NCBI RefSeq assembly: GCF_000698575.1
Contig: NZ_JFHD01000007.1
Span: 124,001-188,000, forward strand
Origin: Caballeronia zhejiangensis
GTDB lineage: Bacteria > Pseudomonadota > Gammaproteobacteria > Burkholderiales > Burkholderiaceae
Reading direction: 5' to 3'
Length of the DNA stretch: 64,000 nt
Of this stretch, positions 32,881 to 42,998 are shown one piece after another. The number at the start of each line of letters is the position of its first letter. The stretch's first letter is position 1. Made by a program: the position numbers and the translations under genes. The notes below the pieces were generated by a model that ran no database searches, had not been told where the DNA came from, and worked only from the letters and a program-made list of their open reading frames with translations.

Positions 32881-33456
32881 GAATTCATCTCCATCGATAT
32901 TGCAGCGCAGCGTGTTGTCCGTCGCAGCAGCAAACGAACGGCACGCACGCGCGATGCGCTGGGGCGCGCGAAGCCGCCTTGGTGCACCGATGCACGCTCG
33001 ACGGGCATTCTGGTTACACCACATCACGCGATGATGCGGCGCACGCATCGCGCATCGGTTGCTCGCGCGTGCGGCGATTTGCCTCCGATGACTGTCGCTG
33101 AACGGTCAGATTGTCGTACTAAACTTGACTCATGCAGTCACGAAGCGAACATGTGTCGGCGACACATTTCGGCATCGGACTTGCTTGTTTGGTTCGGACA
33201 TCATCGCTGTTGCGGCGCGGCAAGTTCGCGATCCGAAGCGTGCCATACGAACGCATCGGCGATGGAACCCATTACATGCGGCGCGATTAAACTTATCTGC
33301 GGCGTCCAGTTCGAACCTCTCATCGCGGTCTGAGAAGATCGCGTCGCAACGCCTCAACAATACGCGCGGCGCAAGCCGCCATTCAACCGAGGACGCTCAT
33401 GGCCGGCGAAAGCGCCGAGCGTCTTCGTCCATCGAATTTGCTTCATGGAGGATGAC
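32881..33456. other. Gene-free divergent region (576 bp) with an operator-like palindrome
   Basis: It lies between the alcohol dehydrogenase and the gene at 33457. The only strong structure I see is ATGTGTCG-G-CGACACAT at 33151-33167, a perfect 17-bp odd palindrome, with TTGACT 20 bases before it (33125-33130). No convincing coding frame or RNA gene. The length suggests a long leader or complex control of one of the two genes. Confidence 0.55.
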
Positions 33457-33831
33457 ATGCGTATCACGGTCAAGCTGGATGGCTTCGAAGGCGCTCAATC
33501 GGCGGCCTACGCCATCCTGTGGCTCGACAAGGAAACCCGCCGATGGTCGCGCGAGGGTCATCAGTCCGTCGATGTGCCGGACTGGGGCGGCTTGCGCACA
33601 GGTTCGAACGGCACGATGATTTGCGGCCAGCAAGTGGGCGATCCCATCTGCGTTCTGGAGCGCCTCGATGTCGACGCGCCGGATGGCCCATGCGAGGGTC
33701 TCGCGGGACGCGTCCTCTGGTATGCCGACGGCGCGGGCATGAAGAGCACCGGACGCTGGCACGTCCAGTGCATCGATCGCGAGCAGATCAAGGCGGAGCA
33801 CGGCGTATTCGCCGACGAGGAGAGAATCTGA
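33457..33831 (+). CDS. Hypothetical protein, 124 residues
   Basis: The ATG at 33457 follows GGAGGATGAC; a Met four codons upstream overlaps that site. Cytoplasmic, no signal or membrane segment. Sequence features: MRITVKLDGFEGAQSAAYAI, a Trp/Arg-rich KETRRWSREGH, and three Cys (ICGQQ, ICVLE, QCIDRE). I do not recognise a family. It is preceded by an unusually long gene-free region, which suggests dedicated regulation. Confidence 0.65.
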   Translation: MRITVKLDGFEGAQSAAYAILWLDKETRRWSREGHQSVDVPDWGGLRTGSNGTMICGQQVGDPICVLERLDVDAPDGPCEGLAGRVLWYADGAGMKSTGRWHVQCIDREQIKAEHGVFADEERI

Positions 33832-33849
33832 TCGGCACGCGCTCAATCG

Positions 33850-34041
33850 TCAGGGCTCGTCGCTCGGGAACGGTGTCAGCATCACGACGAACGACGCAGC
33901 CCCGATGAGTATCGCGAGCACGCCGTAGTACATCACCGACGTCTCGTCGAAGAGCAGGCCGCGCAGCGCCGCATTGATGCCGCCCAGCGTCACGAACACC
34001 GCGCCCAAAGCCGCCACGATGCGCCCTTCACCCCTGATCAT
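33850..34041 (-). CDS. Small two-TM membrane protein (possibly DUF2964-like)
   Basis: 63 residues; the ATG at 34041 has GGGAG six bases upstream. Two hydrophobic helices: IVAALGAVFVTLGGINAA and MYYGVLAILIGAASFVVML, with a short loop (FDETS) between. It resembles small Burkholderia-restricted membrane proteins (DUF2964 is my best guess, from memory). Function unknown. Convergent with the gene at 33457. Confidence 0.6.
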   Translation of the reverse strand: MIRGEGRIVAALGAVFVTLGGINAALRGLLFDETSVMYYGVLAILIGAASFVVMLTPFPSDEP

Positions 34042-34338
34042 GATGTTCTCCCGACCGTCGGGCGCACCGATACCGCGCCGCGATAATTCAATGGTCGCTT
34101 GCTCGGCGCGGCACGAATTGACCTGCATCAACCTCAACCGAACGCCGCGCGCGCTCGGGAGGCGACCGCTCGTTCTGGTGTTTTCCCTTGCCCCATTTCC
34201 ACGGCTTATATTGGTAGTATCAGGTGCTGGCTGCGCGTTGGCATGGCTTCGCGCACACGGCGCATGCTGCCCGGGCCATCCTCGCCTTTGCCCGCAAGAA
34301 TGGCTCGCATTCGACCGACAAAACCCTGGGGAGGCACG

Positions 34339-34761
34339 ATGAACCAAAATTTCAGCGATCCGTTCAGCCAGTTTGCAGCCATGTTCCAGCAGTACCAGCT
34401 TCCTGGGTTTGACGTCACCGCGATCATGGAATCGCGCCGCAAGGACGTCGAAGCGCTCGCGGCGACCAATCGCGTCGCGTTCGGCGGCATGGAGGCGCTG
34501 CGCGACAAACAACTCGAAATCCTGCGCCGGACCTTGAGCGATCTCGAAGGCATCGCAAAACAATTCGCCACGACCTCGACGCAACCGCCGTTCAACGCCA
34601 ACGAAGTCGTGCAACGCGCGCTGCACAACGCGCTCGCGGACATGCAGGACATCGCGCGCACGACCCAGCAGACTCAGGCCGAAGCCTATGCGCTCGTCAG
34701 CAAACGCATGGAAGACGCCCTGAACGAACTCAAAGCTTCTATCGAGAAGCCCAAGACCTAG
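34339..34761 (+). CDS. Phasin family protein
   Basis: 140 residues; GGGGAGGCACG precedes the ATG at 34339. Helical amphipathic protein starting MNQNFSDPFSQFAAMFQQYQ, then DVTAIMESRRKDVEALAATN, the typical phasin repeat region, and long helices without Cys. Phasins coat PHA granules; this shorter type (TIGR01985-like) may be granule-bound or regulatory. Consistent with phaZ at 28.9-30.3 kb; the polymer synthase is not in the window. Confidence 0.8.
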   Translation: MNQNFSDPFSQFAAMFQQYQLPGFDVTAIMESRRKDVEALAATNRVAFGGMEALRDKQLEILRRTLSDLEGIAKQFATTSTQPPFNANEVVQRALHNALADMQDIARTTQQTQAEAYALVSKRMEDALNELKASIEKPKT

Positions 34762-34832
34762 CCTCGCGCGGTCCTGACGAGGCCCGGCCTCCGGCAACGA
34801 CGAGCCGCGCGTGCGGCGAGCGGAGGTGCGTC

Positions 34833-35645
34833 ATGCAATTCGACGAATTCGCAGCGTTCGAGAAGGACGGCTGGGAGCATGTGGTCCCGTCGTACGAGGA
34901 CTATTTTGGAAGGCTGACCGTTCAGGCGCATCCCGCGCTGCTCGATGCGCTTTCGGTCGCGCCGGGCATCCGCATGCTCGATGTCGCCGCCGGGCCGGGC
35001 AATCTCGCCGCGGCGGCGATCGAGCGTGGCGCGACTGCGGCGGCCGTCGATTTTTCCGCGTCGATGATCGCGCACGCGCGGCAGTTTCATCCCGAGATCG
35101 AGTTTCATCTCGCGGGCGCGGAGCAGTTGCCGTTCGGCGACGAAAGCTTCGACGCCGTCGGCATCAACTTCGGCATGCTGCATTTTCCCGAGCCCGAGCG
35201 CGCGCTCGACGAAGCGGCGCGCGTGCTCCGCCAGGGCGGACGCATTGCGTTCACCGCGTGGGCTGCACCCGAACGCGCGGTCGGCTTCGGCATGGTGCTC
35301 GACGCGGTCCGGCTGCATGGGACGCTCGATGTCGGACTGCCGCCCTCGCCGCCCTTCTTTCGCTTCAGCGATCCCGACGAATGTGTGCGCGTGCTCACCG
35401 AAGCCGGCTTTGCGGACGCGCGCGCCGTCGAAGTCGAGCAAACGTGGCATCTCGTGCTGCCCGAAACGCCGCTCGACGCCTTGATGCACGGCGGCGTGCG
35501 AATGGCGGCGCTGCTGCGCGCGCAATCGAAAAGCGCGCTTGCCGCAATCGCGCAGGAAGTGCACGCCCGCGTGACGGCGTACGCGCGGCACGGCGAGCTG
35601 CTCGTGCCGATGCCCTGTGTGCTGGCGTCCGCCACGAAACCCTGA
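34833..35645 (+). CDS. Class I SAM-dependent methyltransferase
   Basis: 270 residues; GGAGGTGCGTC precedes the ATG. Motif I is IRMLDVAAGPGNLAAAAIE (about 47-65), the acidic residue that binds the SAM ribose lies in AAAVDFSASMIAHA, motif II is AEQLPFGDESFDAVG, and motif III is VLRQGGRIAFTAWA. It belongs to the ubiquinone/menaquinone-methylase-like (Methyltransf_11) group. Substrate unknown. It is 71 bases after the phasin gene on the same strand and convergent with the kinase gene (seven bases apart). Confidence 0.88.
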   Translation: MQFDEFAAFEKDGWEHVVPSYEDYFGRLTVQAHPALLDALSVAPGIRMLDVAAGPGNLAAAAIERGATAAAVDFSASMIAHARQFHPEIEFHLAGAEQLPFGDESFDAVGINFGMLHFPEPERALDEAARVLRQGGRIAFTAWAAPERAVGFGMVLDAVRLHGTLDVGLPPSPPFFRFSDPDECVRVLTEAGFADARAVEVEQTWHLVLPETPLDALMHGGVRMAALLRAQSKSALAAIAQEVHARVTAYARHGELLVPMPCVLASATKP

Positions 35646-35652
35646 GCCGGCG

Positions 35653-37797
35653 CTACTTTTTGGCTTGCGTCGTGATCTGGAAGATATCGACGGCGACGCG
35701 CTCGCGGCCGTATTTGCCCGCGAGCGCCGAGAGCCGCTTGTCGACGGCGCGCAGATATTCGGACTTCGCTTCGCTGTCGGGGCGCGGCGAGTCGAAGAGC
35801 GGCGCGGGCGTGACTGTCAGCACGATCATCTCCGAACCGAACGGCTTGCCGACGACCCAATCGCCCATTGTGCCGATGGTCGCCGTGTAGTTCGCGGGCG
35901 CCTGGTTGTCGCGCGAGCGCGCGTTCGGCAACAGATGCACGACGCTGCCATCGAGCATGAAATAGTCGACGTTGACGTAGGACTCGAACGCGGGCGTCAT
36001 CAGATCGACGATGAGCGGGTCGCCTTCGGTAAGGCTCGTCGCGCGCGAGCGCGTGTGCACCGATGCCGGTCGCCCCGACTGGCGGTTGGCCGTCCAGAAC
36101 GGGCCGTACACCTTGAGCAGATCGCATTTGTCGTCGGCGACCGGCTGCACGCCGAAGTTCGTCGTCTTCACGCCTGGCACGCGGCCGAGCGCTTCCTTCA
36201 GTCGCGCGAGACCGTATTTCTGCGATACGAAGCCCTGCACGTCGACGGTCTGATCGTGCACCGACGCCACCAGCGCCGAGCACGGCACGCTCCCGAGCAC
36301 GGGCGTGACGGCGGCCATCGTGAGTTCGGGAACGGGCGTCGCGGGCACGGCGGGCGTGACCGCCACCGCCGCCGAAGCGGGGGGCGCGCCGGGCGAATGC
36401 GGTGTCACCGTGCCCGCGGCGCTGCCTTCTGCCGGCGCGGGCGGCGCTTCGTGCGCAACTTCCTCGCCGCCCCTCGACTGATCGTAGAAGTAATATCCCG
36501 CGCCCGCCGCCAGCAGGGCCACGAGCGCCGCCGCGCCGATCGCAAACTTCGGCACGCCGCCTTTTTTTCCCTTGCGGCCCGCGGGCGACGCGGCATTTTC
36601 GTCGGCGATATCTTCGAGAAATTGCGTGACGCTCGGCGTCCTCGCTTCGCGTTCGAATGCGAGCGCGGCCTTCAGCGCTTTCCACTGCTTGTTGCCGAGA
36701 TGCTCGGGACGCTGCGGCTTCATGCCCGCGCTTCTCGCCTGCAACGCGGGCACGCGATCGAACGGATGCTTGCCCGTCAGCAATTCGTAGGTGATGCAGC
36801 CGAGCGCGTAAATGTCGTCGCGCGGATCGGGCTCGCGATGCTCCAGCATCTCCGGGCTCGCGTACGCGGGCGTGAGCGCGCCGAGGCTGCCGGGATCGAA
36901 CACGGTCGCCTCGGTTTCCTCCTCGGGCCGCTGGATCACGCGCGAAATGCCGAAGTCGATCACCTTCACTTCCGACGTGTCCGTGAGAAACACGTTGGCC
37001 GGTTTGAAATCGCAGTGCACGAAGCCGCGTTCGTGCGCGTAGGCGAGCGCGTTGGCCATGCCCTTGAAGATCGGAAAGACCTCGGAGAACGGCATGCCCT
37101 TGAAGTTCGGGTTCCGAAGCAGACGCGAGAGGGGCTGGCCAGACAGATATTCCATCGTCAGATAGACGACCTGACCGTCGCGGTCGAAGTCGTACACGGT
37201 GACGATATTCCGATGCGCGAGCTGCTGCGCCTTGCGCGCCTCGCGCTGCAACGCGATCAGCGATTTCGGATTGCCGCGGAACTGGAGATTGAGCACCTTG
37301 ATCGCGACATACGGGCGCCGGTCCGACGCTTCGAGCTTGCGCAGATCGAGCGCCTTGTACACGGTCCCCATTCCGCCGATGCCGAGACATTCTTCCAGCA
37401 CGAAACGGCTGTTGAGCGTGTCGCCGACGCCTTTCATCTGCTGATCGTGATCGACCATCACTTGCGTCGCCTGACTCCCGGTGCCGCCGCTCGGATCGCG
37501 CGAAGGCGGCGGCGCGAAACCCGGCGACGTTTGCAGACGCGTCTCGTCGCGGCTCGCGGGCCCGGTGGGAGAATCGGCTTCGGGACGCATGCGCGCCGCA
37601 TGCTCGATGCGGCGGCGGATGGCCGCATAGATGTCGGGGGGCAACGGCCGCGCCGCGTGCTCCTCGTCGAGGATCTCCATGAGCCGCCTTGCCGGAGTCT
37701 GTTCGGTCGCCAGTGCGCCGTCCACTCCCGCAAAGAACTCGTCGCGCGACCCGCCGTCGCCCCGATAAGTACGAATCGCTTGCGCAAAACTTGTCAT
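35653..37797 (-). CDS. Membrane-anchored Ser/Thr protein kinase, non-RD type
   Basis: 714 residues from the ATG at 37797 (a TTG 17 codons upstream is possible). Kinase domain about 132-395: GIGGMGTVYK loop, catalytic Lys in VAIKVL, catalytic loop HCDFKPANVF (residues 261-270), DFG in VIDFGIS, and APE-like YASPEM. The usual His-Arg-Asp is His-Cys-Asp, so it is a non-RD kinase. A single transmembrane helix (about 419-438) is followed by a Pro/Ala linker and a C-terminal extracytoplasmic part of about 250 residues, including a BON-like segment and a DUF4384-like domain (FMLDGSVVHLLPN). That layout is known from type VI-linked kinases, but no T6SS gene is nearby. Confidence 0.85.
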   Translation of the reverse strand: MTSFAQAIRTYRGDGGSRDEFFAGVDGALATEQTPARRLMEILDEEHAARPLPPDIYAAIRRRIEHAARMRPEADSPTGPASRDETRLQTSPGFAPPPSRDPSGGTGSQATQVMVDHDQQMKGVGDTLNSRFVLEECLGIGGMGTVYKALDLRKLEASDRRPYVAIKVLNLQFRGNPKSLIALQREARKAQQLAHRNIVTVYDFDRDGQVVYLTMEYLSGQPLSRLLRNPNFKGMPFSEVFPIFKGMANALAYAHERGFVHCDFKPANVFLTDTSEVKVIDFGISRVIQRPEEETEATVFDPGSLGALTPAYASPEMLEHREPDPRDDIYALGCITYELLTGKHPFDRVPALQARSAGMKPQRPEHLGNKQWKALKAALAFEREARTPSVTQFLEDIADENAASPAGRKGKKGGVPKFAIGAAALVALLAAGAGYYFYDQSRGGEEVAHEAPPAPAEGSAAGTVTPHSPGAPPASAAVAVTPAVPATPVPELTMAAVTPVLGSVPCSALVASVHDQTVDVQGFVSQKYGLARLKEALGRVPGVKTTNFGVQPVADDKCDLLKVYGPFWTANRQSGRPASVHTRSRATSLTEGDPLIVDLMTPAFESYVNVDYFMLDGSVVHLLPNARSRDNQAPANYTATIGTMGDWVVGKPFGSEMIVLTVTPAPLFDSPRPDSEAKSEYLRAVDKRLSALAGKYGRERVAVDIFQITTQAKK

Positions 37798-38238
37798 CTG
37801 TGCGACGCGACGCGGCTCCAATCGATCGACAACTACTTGTCGTAACAAAACCCCGGTGATCGTTCGATACTAGCCTTCACATGGAGCTTTCGCAAATGGC
37901 GTTTTCGATCATGAGCGGCATCGCGCACATGTCGTTCGGAGACCGACACATCGATGACGAGTGTTGGCGTCACGCCATCGAAATACGCTTGGCACGAACT
38001 CGCCGCGTGGCGAAAAGGACAAAAAAATCAACGCACTGGACAGTTCACGCAGCTCGCACGCGGCGTTGGCACGCGATTCGCATTGATCTTCACGAACGTC
38101 TTTGCGGCAGAAGGCACGCGCCTTGTGCCGCCATTGGCGTTCACGCGCGATCGGTGTTGCGGATCACGGAGTCGCTCCGGCACATCGAAGACGATTGTCT
38201 ATACTCGATTGCGACTCCCCACTCTGGAGGAAGCATCC
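37798..38238. other. Gene-free divergent region (441 bp) between kinase and small GG peptide
   Basis: No gene I can support. A TATACT hexamer at 38200-38205 lies 34 bases before the small gene's start and could be its -10 box, though no good -35 is visible. Composition is slightly AT-richer than the flanks at 37880-38060. Confidence 0.5.
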
Positions 38239-38460
38239 ATGGCCGTCATCAGAATCAGGGATCTCGCCGACAGCGTCGAACTCGACAGGCAGGCGATGCA
38301 TACGATCGTCGGCGGCGCGCGCGATGGCGTGCGTCCATTGTTTCGCATCCGGCCGGCATCGGCGACGAATCGCGTCGTCGATTATCCGGGCGTGCCGGTG
38401 AAGGACGTGCCCGCTACGCAGGCCGGTCCGTTCACCACGAGATTCGTCTCGAAGAAATAA
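38239..38460 (+). CDS. Small protein with double-glycine leader-like N-terminus
   Basis: 73 residues; CTGGAGGAAGCATCC precedes the ATG. The N-terminal third reads IRDLADSVELDRQAMHTIVGG, close to the bacteriocin-type leader pattern ELxxxxMxxIxGG with Gly-Gly at about 25-26. The remainder (ARDGVRPLFRIRPASATNRV...) is basic, with no Cys. Comparable small ELD/R-type GG proteins are common in Burkholderiaceae and mostly uncharacterised. There is no peptidase-transporter, no RiPP-modifying enzyme and no immunity gene in the neighbourhood, so peptide-export function is only a suggestion. Confidence 0.65.
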   Translation: MAVIRIRDLADSVELDRQAMHTIVGGARDGVRPLFRIRPASATNRVVDYPGVPVKDVPATQAGPFTTRFVSKK

Positions 38461-38496
38461 CGTCGATAGCGGCGAGGGATCGCGTCCTTCGCCGCT

Positions 38497-41400
38497 TCAA
38501 TGGCGCGTCGGCATGCTCGCGCCCGTCACTCCGCTGCCGATGGAACTGCCGAGCGAACGCGCCGTGCGCTTGACGAGCGCGAGACGCATGCGCTCGCGCC
38601 CTTCTCCATCGAAATCGCCGAAATAGCGCGTCTTGCCCGCGACCACCGCGCCGACCGGCACGCCGTCGAGATACAGCACGCGATTGGCCGCGAGCGCCGG
38701 CACCTTTTCTCCCGGCAGCAAGGTGCCGACGAGATTGAGCGGATCGACCGCCGACAGCGCCACGAACACGCCGTCCTTCGGCCGCTTGCGCATGTCGCGC
38801 AGCAGCGGCACGGCTTCGGGCAGCGCGAATTGCTCGCCCGCGAGCCCGGCGACGAAGCGCCCGCCGCGAATCTCGCCGCGCGCTTCCAGCCGGTGATAGA
38901 CGCGCAGCAGATCGCGCCACGGCGGCAGCCATTGCGCCTCGCGCTCCAGAAGACGCCAGAACACGACACCGTAGCGCCGCAAAAGCGTCAGCGCGATGTG
39001 TTCGAGATCGCCGTCTTCGCGCGCGTCGTCCGGTTTCGCGCGGCGCAGGAGCGCCCAGCGGCCCGCGTCGTCCATTCCGCCGATGAAGAGGCCACCGCGC
39101 CTCGGACGCCGCGCGAACGCGTTGCGCTTCGCCGCCGGAGCGAGCAGCGCGCGCAGGCCCGCGAAACTGTCGGCATTGACGAGTCCGAGCGCGACCAGTT
39201 CGCCGAGCGCGTCTTCGAGTTCGGTGCGCAGAAGGCGCACGTCGGAGAGCAGTTCGTCGAAGAACATCGCGCCGTGCGCTTTGAGCGCGTCGAACACGCG
39301 TTCGGCGCGCGATGACAGTTGCGGCGCTTCGTCGGGACGCATGAGCGCGTTCCATGCATCGAGGTGACGGCGCGGCAGCAGCACGATCGGCGTGCCGCGC
39401 ACCGGACCGCCCGATGCGCGCGAGCGTCCTGCCGGACGCGTCCACACGAGCTTGCCCGCGCGGCACAGATCGTCGAGCCACATGCCCGAATAATCGGCGA
39501 TGCGCGCCGGCAGTATTTCTTCCTCCCACGCGACGGCGGGCGCCTCGAAACCTTCGAGCTGTTCGAGCACGGCGCCGAGCGCGTCGCGGCCCTCGCCGCG
39601 CGAATCGGGCGCGACGCGCTGCCATTCGAGCAGAAAGCGCATGAAATCCTGCCGCTCGACCGGCTCGATCTCGCGACGCAGCCGCCGCACCGTATAGCGA
39701 TGAATCCGCGCGAGCAAATGCCGCTCGCACCACTCTTCGACCTGCGCGCCCGGCGCGAACCGTCCGCGCATCACGTAGCCCTGCGCTTCGAGCCGCGTCA
39801 GGGCGAGCGCGATCGCCGACGCGGGCAGCGCGAGCGGACGGGCGATCTCCGGCACCGTCAGCGGCCCGAATCCCGACAGACGCGCGCGCACGATTTCGAC
39901 GAGCGCGTCGTCGGTTGTCCACGCATCGTCGAAACCGGGCGGCGGCTGCAGCGACGGATGCATCGGCGCATGCTCGTAGACGGCGCGCACACACGCGAGA
40001 CGTTCGACGGGCGTCCACAGCGCGTCGTGCTCCGCGATCTGCAGACGCGTCGCTCGGCCGGAGCGCGCGAGCGCATCCAGCCACGCGATCCATTGCGGGT
40101 CGCGTTGCGCTTCGGATTCGGCGATGCAGGCGAGCGTCGAAAGCGCCTCGTGCATTTCATCGGCGCTCGTGACTTCGGGCCAGGCTTCGTCGCGCACGCT
40201 CGCGATGGCGTCGGGATCGAGCGCGCCGAGATCGTCCGCCGATTGCGGATCGCTCCATCGGCGCGCGAGCACGGCCTGCGTGCGGCGTTCCTCGAGCGGC
40301 GCATCGTCGAGAAACGCATACGGCCGCGCCGACAGAATCTCGGCCGCGAGCGGCGACGGCGCGGGCAATTCGCGCGTGACGAGCCGCACATCGCCTGCTT
40401 CGATGCGCCGCAGGAGCGCGAGCCACGCGTCGGCATCCATCGCGTCGTGGAGGCAATCGTCGATCGTCTGCTCGACGAGCGGATGCGTCGGCACGTCGCG
40501 CTCGCCCGCGATGTTTTCCGCGCACGCGACCTGATCCGGGAACACCGCCGCGAGCAGATCCTCGCTTTTCATGCGCTGCAACTGCGGCGCGACCTTGCGC
40601 CCGCCGGTATAGCGCGGCAGCGCAAGCGAGTTGGTCGCGTTCCAGCGCCAGCGCACGCCAAAGAGCGGCGCGTCGAGCAGCGCCTGGATCAGCACGTGCT
40701 CCGCAGTCGCCGATTTCAGATAGCGCCAGACGTCATCGAGCGCAAAGCTGTGGCTGCCCGTCAGCGACAGCACGATCGCGTCCTCGGTCGCGGCCGCCTG
40801 CAGCTCGAAGTTGAACGTGCGGCAGAAGCGCTTTCTCAGCGCGAGTCCCCACGCACGATTCACGCGGCTGCCGAACGGCGCGTGGATGACGAGCTGCGTG
40901 CCGCCGGATTCGTCGAAGAAGCGCTCCATGACGAGCGTGTCCTGCGTCGGCAGCACGGTCAGCGCGGCGCGCGAACGCGCCAGATAATCGACGATCTGCC
41001 GCGCGGCTTCGATGTCGATGCCACTTTCTTGTGCAAGCCGCGCGACCGTCGCTTCGACGCCGCTATCGAGCCATGCGTCGACATCGGCGCGCAGACGCGA
41101 AATCGCATGAGAAAGCTCGTCGCTGCGGCCCGGCGCTTCGCCGAGCCAAAACGGGATGTTCGGCGGCTGGCCGTTCGCGTTTTCGACGCGCACGCGCCCG
41201 CCTTCCACGCGCACGATCCGGTACGACGTATTGCCGAGCTGAAAGATGTCGCCCGCGAGACTCTCGACGGCGAAATCCTCGTTCACCGTGCCGATCTGCA
41301 AGCCTTGCGGTTCGAGGATCACGGCGAAATCGGCGTTGTCCGGTATCGCGCCGCCCGAGGTCACGGCCGTCAGCTTGCCGCCGCGACGGCCGCGCAGCGT

Positions 41401-42864
41401 GCGCGAGACCGCATCGCGATGCACGTACGCCGCCCGCACGCCCTGCCGTCCGGTATAGCCTTCCGCGAGCGTGCGCAGCACGGCCTCGTAATGCGCGCGA
41501 TCGAGCGTCGCGTACGGATACGCGCGCGTGATGCGCTCGAACAGTGCGTCCTCGCCCCACTCGCGGCACGCGACTTCGGCGGTGATCTGCTGCGCGAGCA
41601 CGTCGAGCGGCGCGTGCGGGATCGTCAGGGCATCGAGTTCGCCGCGCCGCACGCAATCGAGGAGCGCCGCGCATTCGATCAGATCGTCGCGCGAGGTCGG
41701 GAAAAGCCGTCCTTTCGGCACGCCGCCGACGTGATGCCCGGAGCGCCCGACACGCTGCAAGAATGCGCCGATCGAGCCGGGCGAGCCGATCTGGCAGACG
41801 AGATCGACATCGCCGATATCGATGCCCAGTTCCAACGACGCCGTCGCGATCAGCACGCGCAGTTCGCCGCGCTTCAGACGCTGCTCCGCGTCCAGCCGAT
41901 GCTCGCGCGCAAGACTGCCGTGATGTGCGGCGACGGCTTCCTTGCCGAGGCGCTCGGTCAGATGCCGTGCCGCGCGCTCGGCCATGCGCCGCGTGTTGAC
42001 GAAGACGAGCGTCGTCCGATGCAGCCCGGCAAGCTCCGCGAGACGGTCGTAGACGCGCTCCCACATGTCGTTGGACATGATCGCTTCGAGCGGCATCGGC
42101 GGGAGGTCGAGCGCGAGATCGCGCGCTCGAACATGTCCGACATCGACGATCTCGCAGGGCTGGTTATCACCGACGAGAAACTTCGCGACGAGTTCGATCG
42201 GCTTTTGCGTCGCCGACAAGCCGACGCGCACGGGCCGCTGCCCGCCCGCTTCCTCGCACAGCGCGTCGAGGCGCGCGAGCGACAGGCTCAGGTGCGAACC
42301 GCGCTTGCTGCCCGCGACCGCATGAATCTCATCGACGATCACCGTGCGCGTGGTCGAAAGCATCGCGCGGCCGGAATCGGACGACAGCAGCACGTAGAGC
42401 GATTCCGGCGTCGTAACGAGGATATGCGGCGGGCGCTTCCTGACGGCGTTGCGCTCTTGCTGCGTCGTGTCGCCGGTACGGACGGCCGCGCGAATCTCGG
42501 GCGCCGCCACGCCGGATTCGCGCAAGGTCTGCGCGATGCCCGCGAGCGGCTCCTCCAGATTGACGTGGATGTCGTTCGACAGCGCCTTCAGCGGCGACAC
42601 GTATACGACGCGCGTCTCGTCCGGCAGCGTCCCGCCGCGCGCGACGCCGTCACGCACCAGTTCGTCGATGGCGGCGAGAAACGCGGTAAGCGTCTTGCCG
42701 GAGCCGGTCGGCGCGGCGACGAGCGTCGAGCGGCGCGCGTGGACGAGCGGCCACGCGCGCGCCTGCGCCGCGGTCGGCGCGGGAAAGCGGGCGCCGAACC
42801 ACGCGGCGACGGCGGGATGAAAGCCGTGCAGCGCGTCGGCGATGGAAGCGGATTTTCGGATCAT
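38497..42864 (-). CDS. lhr: Lhr-family ATP-dependent helicase, full length
   Basis: 1455 residues, the size of Lhr with its large C-terminal half. Helicase core: APTGSGKT at 51-58, [20 protein letters not shown] at 178-181, [25 protein letters not shown], and [18 protein letters not shown] with the QRVGRSGH motif. Then come a winged-helix/beta-barrel region and a long C-terminal part with a YCxxH-like section. Lhr translocates 3'-5' on single-stranded DNA and unwinds DNA-RNA hybrids in DNA repair. It stands alone (no phosphoesterase or ligase partner), divergent from the glycosyltransferase gene. Confidence 0.93.
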   Translation of the reverse strand: MIRKSASIADALHGFHPAVAAWFGARFPAPTAAQARAWPLVHARRSTLVAAPTGSGKTLTAFLAAIDELVRDGVARGGTLPDETRVVYVSPLKALSNDIHVNLEEPLAGIAQTLRESGVAAPEIRAAVRTGDTTQQERNAVRKRPPHILVTTPESLYVLLSSDSGRAMLSTTRTVIVDEIHAVAGSKRGSHLSLSLARLDALCEEAGGQRPVRVGLSATQKPIELVAKFLVGDNQPCEIVDVGHVRARDLALDLPPMPLEAIMSNDMWERVYDRLAELAGLHRTTLVFVNTRRMAERAARHLTERLGKEAVAAHHGSLAREHRLDAEQRLKRGELRVLIATASLELGIDIGDVDLVCQIGSPGSIGAFLQRVGRSGHHVGGVPKGRLFPTSRDDLIECAALLDCVRRGELDALTIPHAPLDVLAQQITAEVACREWGEDALFERITRAYPYATLDRAHYEAVLRTLAEGYTGRQGVRAAYVHRDAVSRTLRGRRGGKLTAVTSGGAIPDNADFAVILEPQGLQIGTVNEDFAVESLAGDIFQLGNTSYRIVRVEGGRVRVENANGQPPNIPFWLGEAPGRSDELSHAISRLRADVDAWLDSGVEATVARLAQESGIDIEAARQIVDYLARSRAALTVLPTQDTLVMERFFDESGGTQLVIHAPFGSRVNRAWGLALRKRFCRTFNFELQAAATEDAIVLSLTGSHSFALDDVWRYLKSATAEHVLIQALLDAPLFGVRWRWNATNSLALPRYTGGRKVAPQLQRMKSEDLLAAVFPDQVACAENIAGERDVPTHPLVEQTIDDCLHDAMDADAWLALLRRIEAGDVRLVTRELPAPSPLAAEILSARPYAFLDDAPLEERRTQAVLARRWSDPQSADDLGALDPDAIASVRDEAWPEVTSADEMHEALSTLACIAESEAQRDPQWIAWLDALARSGRATRLQIAEHDALWTPVERLACVRAVYEHAPMHPSLQPPPGFDDAWTTDDALVEIVRARLSGFGPLTVPEIARPLALPASAIALALTRLEAQGYVMRGRFAPGAQVEEWCERHLLARIHRYTVRRLRREIEPVERQDFMRFLLEWQRVAPDSRGEGRDALGAVLEQLEGFEAPAVAWEEEILPARIADYSGMWLDDLCRAGKLVWTRPAGRSRASGGPVRGTPIVLLPRRHLDAWNALMRPDEAPQLSSRAERVFDALKAHGAMFFDELLSDVRLLRTELEDALGELVALGLVNADSFAGLRALLAPAAKRNAFARRPRRGGLFIGGMDDAGRWALLRRAKPDDAREDGDLEHIALTLLRRYGVVFWRLLEREAQWLPPWRDLLRVYHRLEARGEIRGGRFVAGLAGEQFALPEAVPLLRDMRKRPKDGVFVALSAVDPLNLVGTLLPGEKVPALAANRVLYLDGVPVGAVVAGKTRYFGDFDGEGRERMRLALVKRTARSLGSSIGSGVTGASMPTRH

Positions 42865-42998
42865 TCGGACATTCTATGGGCGCTTGAGAAACGGCGTATT
42901 ACTGGCGCTTTTCGGACAGTTCCCATGCGACCCGGAACGCTTTACAGCGATGCTAGGCGGTTCGCCCAAGCAATCCGTTCAAACGCTTTCCGCCTCTC

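Noticed and set aside
35653..37797. Ser/Thr kinase as part of a type VI secretion cluster
   Set aside because: No Tss, Fha, PppA or effector gene is present in the window; only the architecture resembles PpkA.
38239..38460. A complete bacteriocin/RiPP cluster around the double-glycine peptide
   Set aside because: Neighbours are a kinase and Lhr; no transporter, peptidase, modification enzyme or immunity gene is visible.
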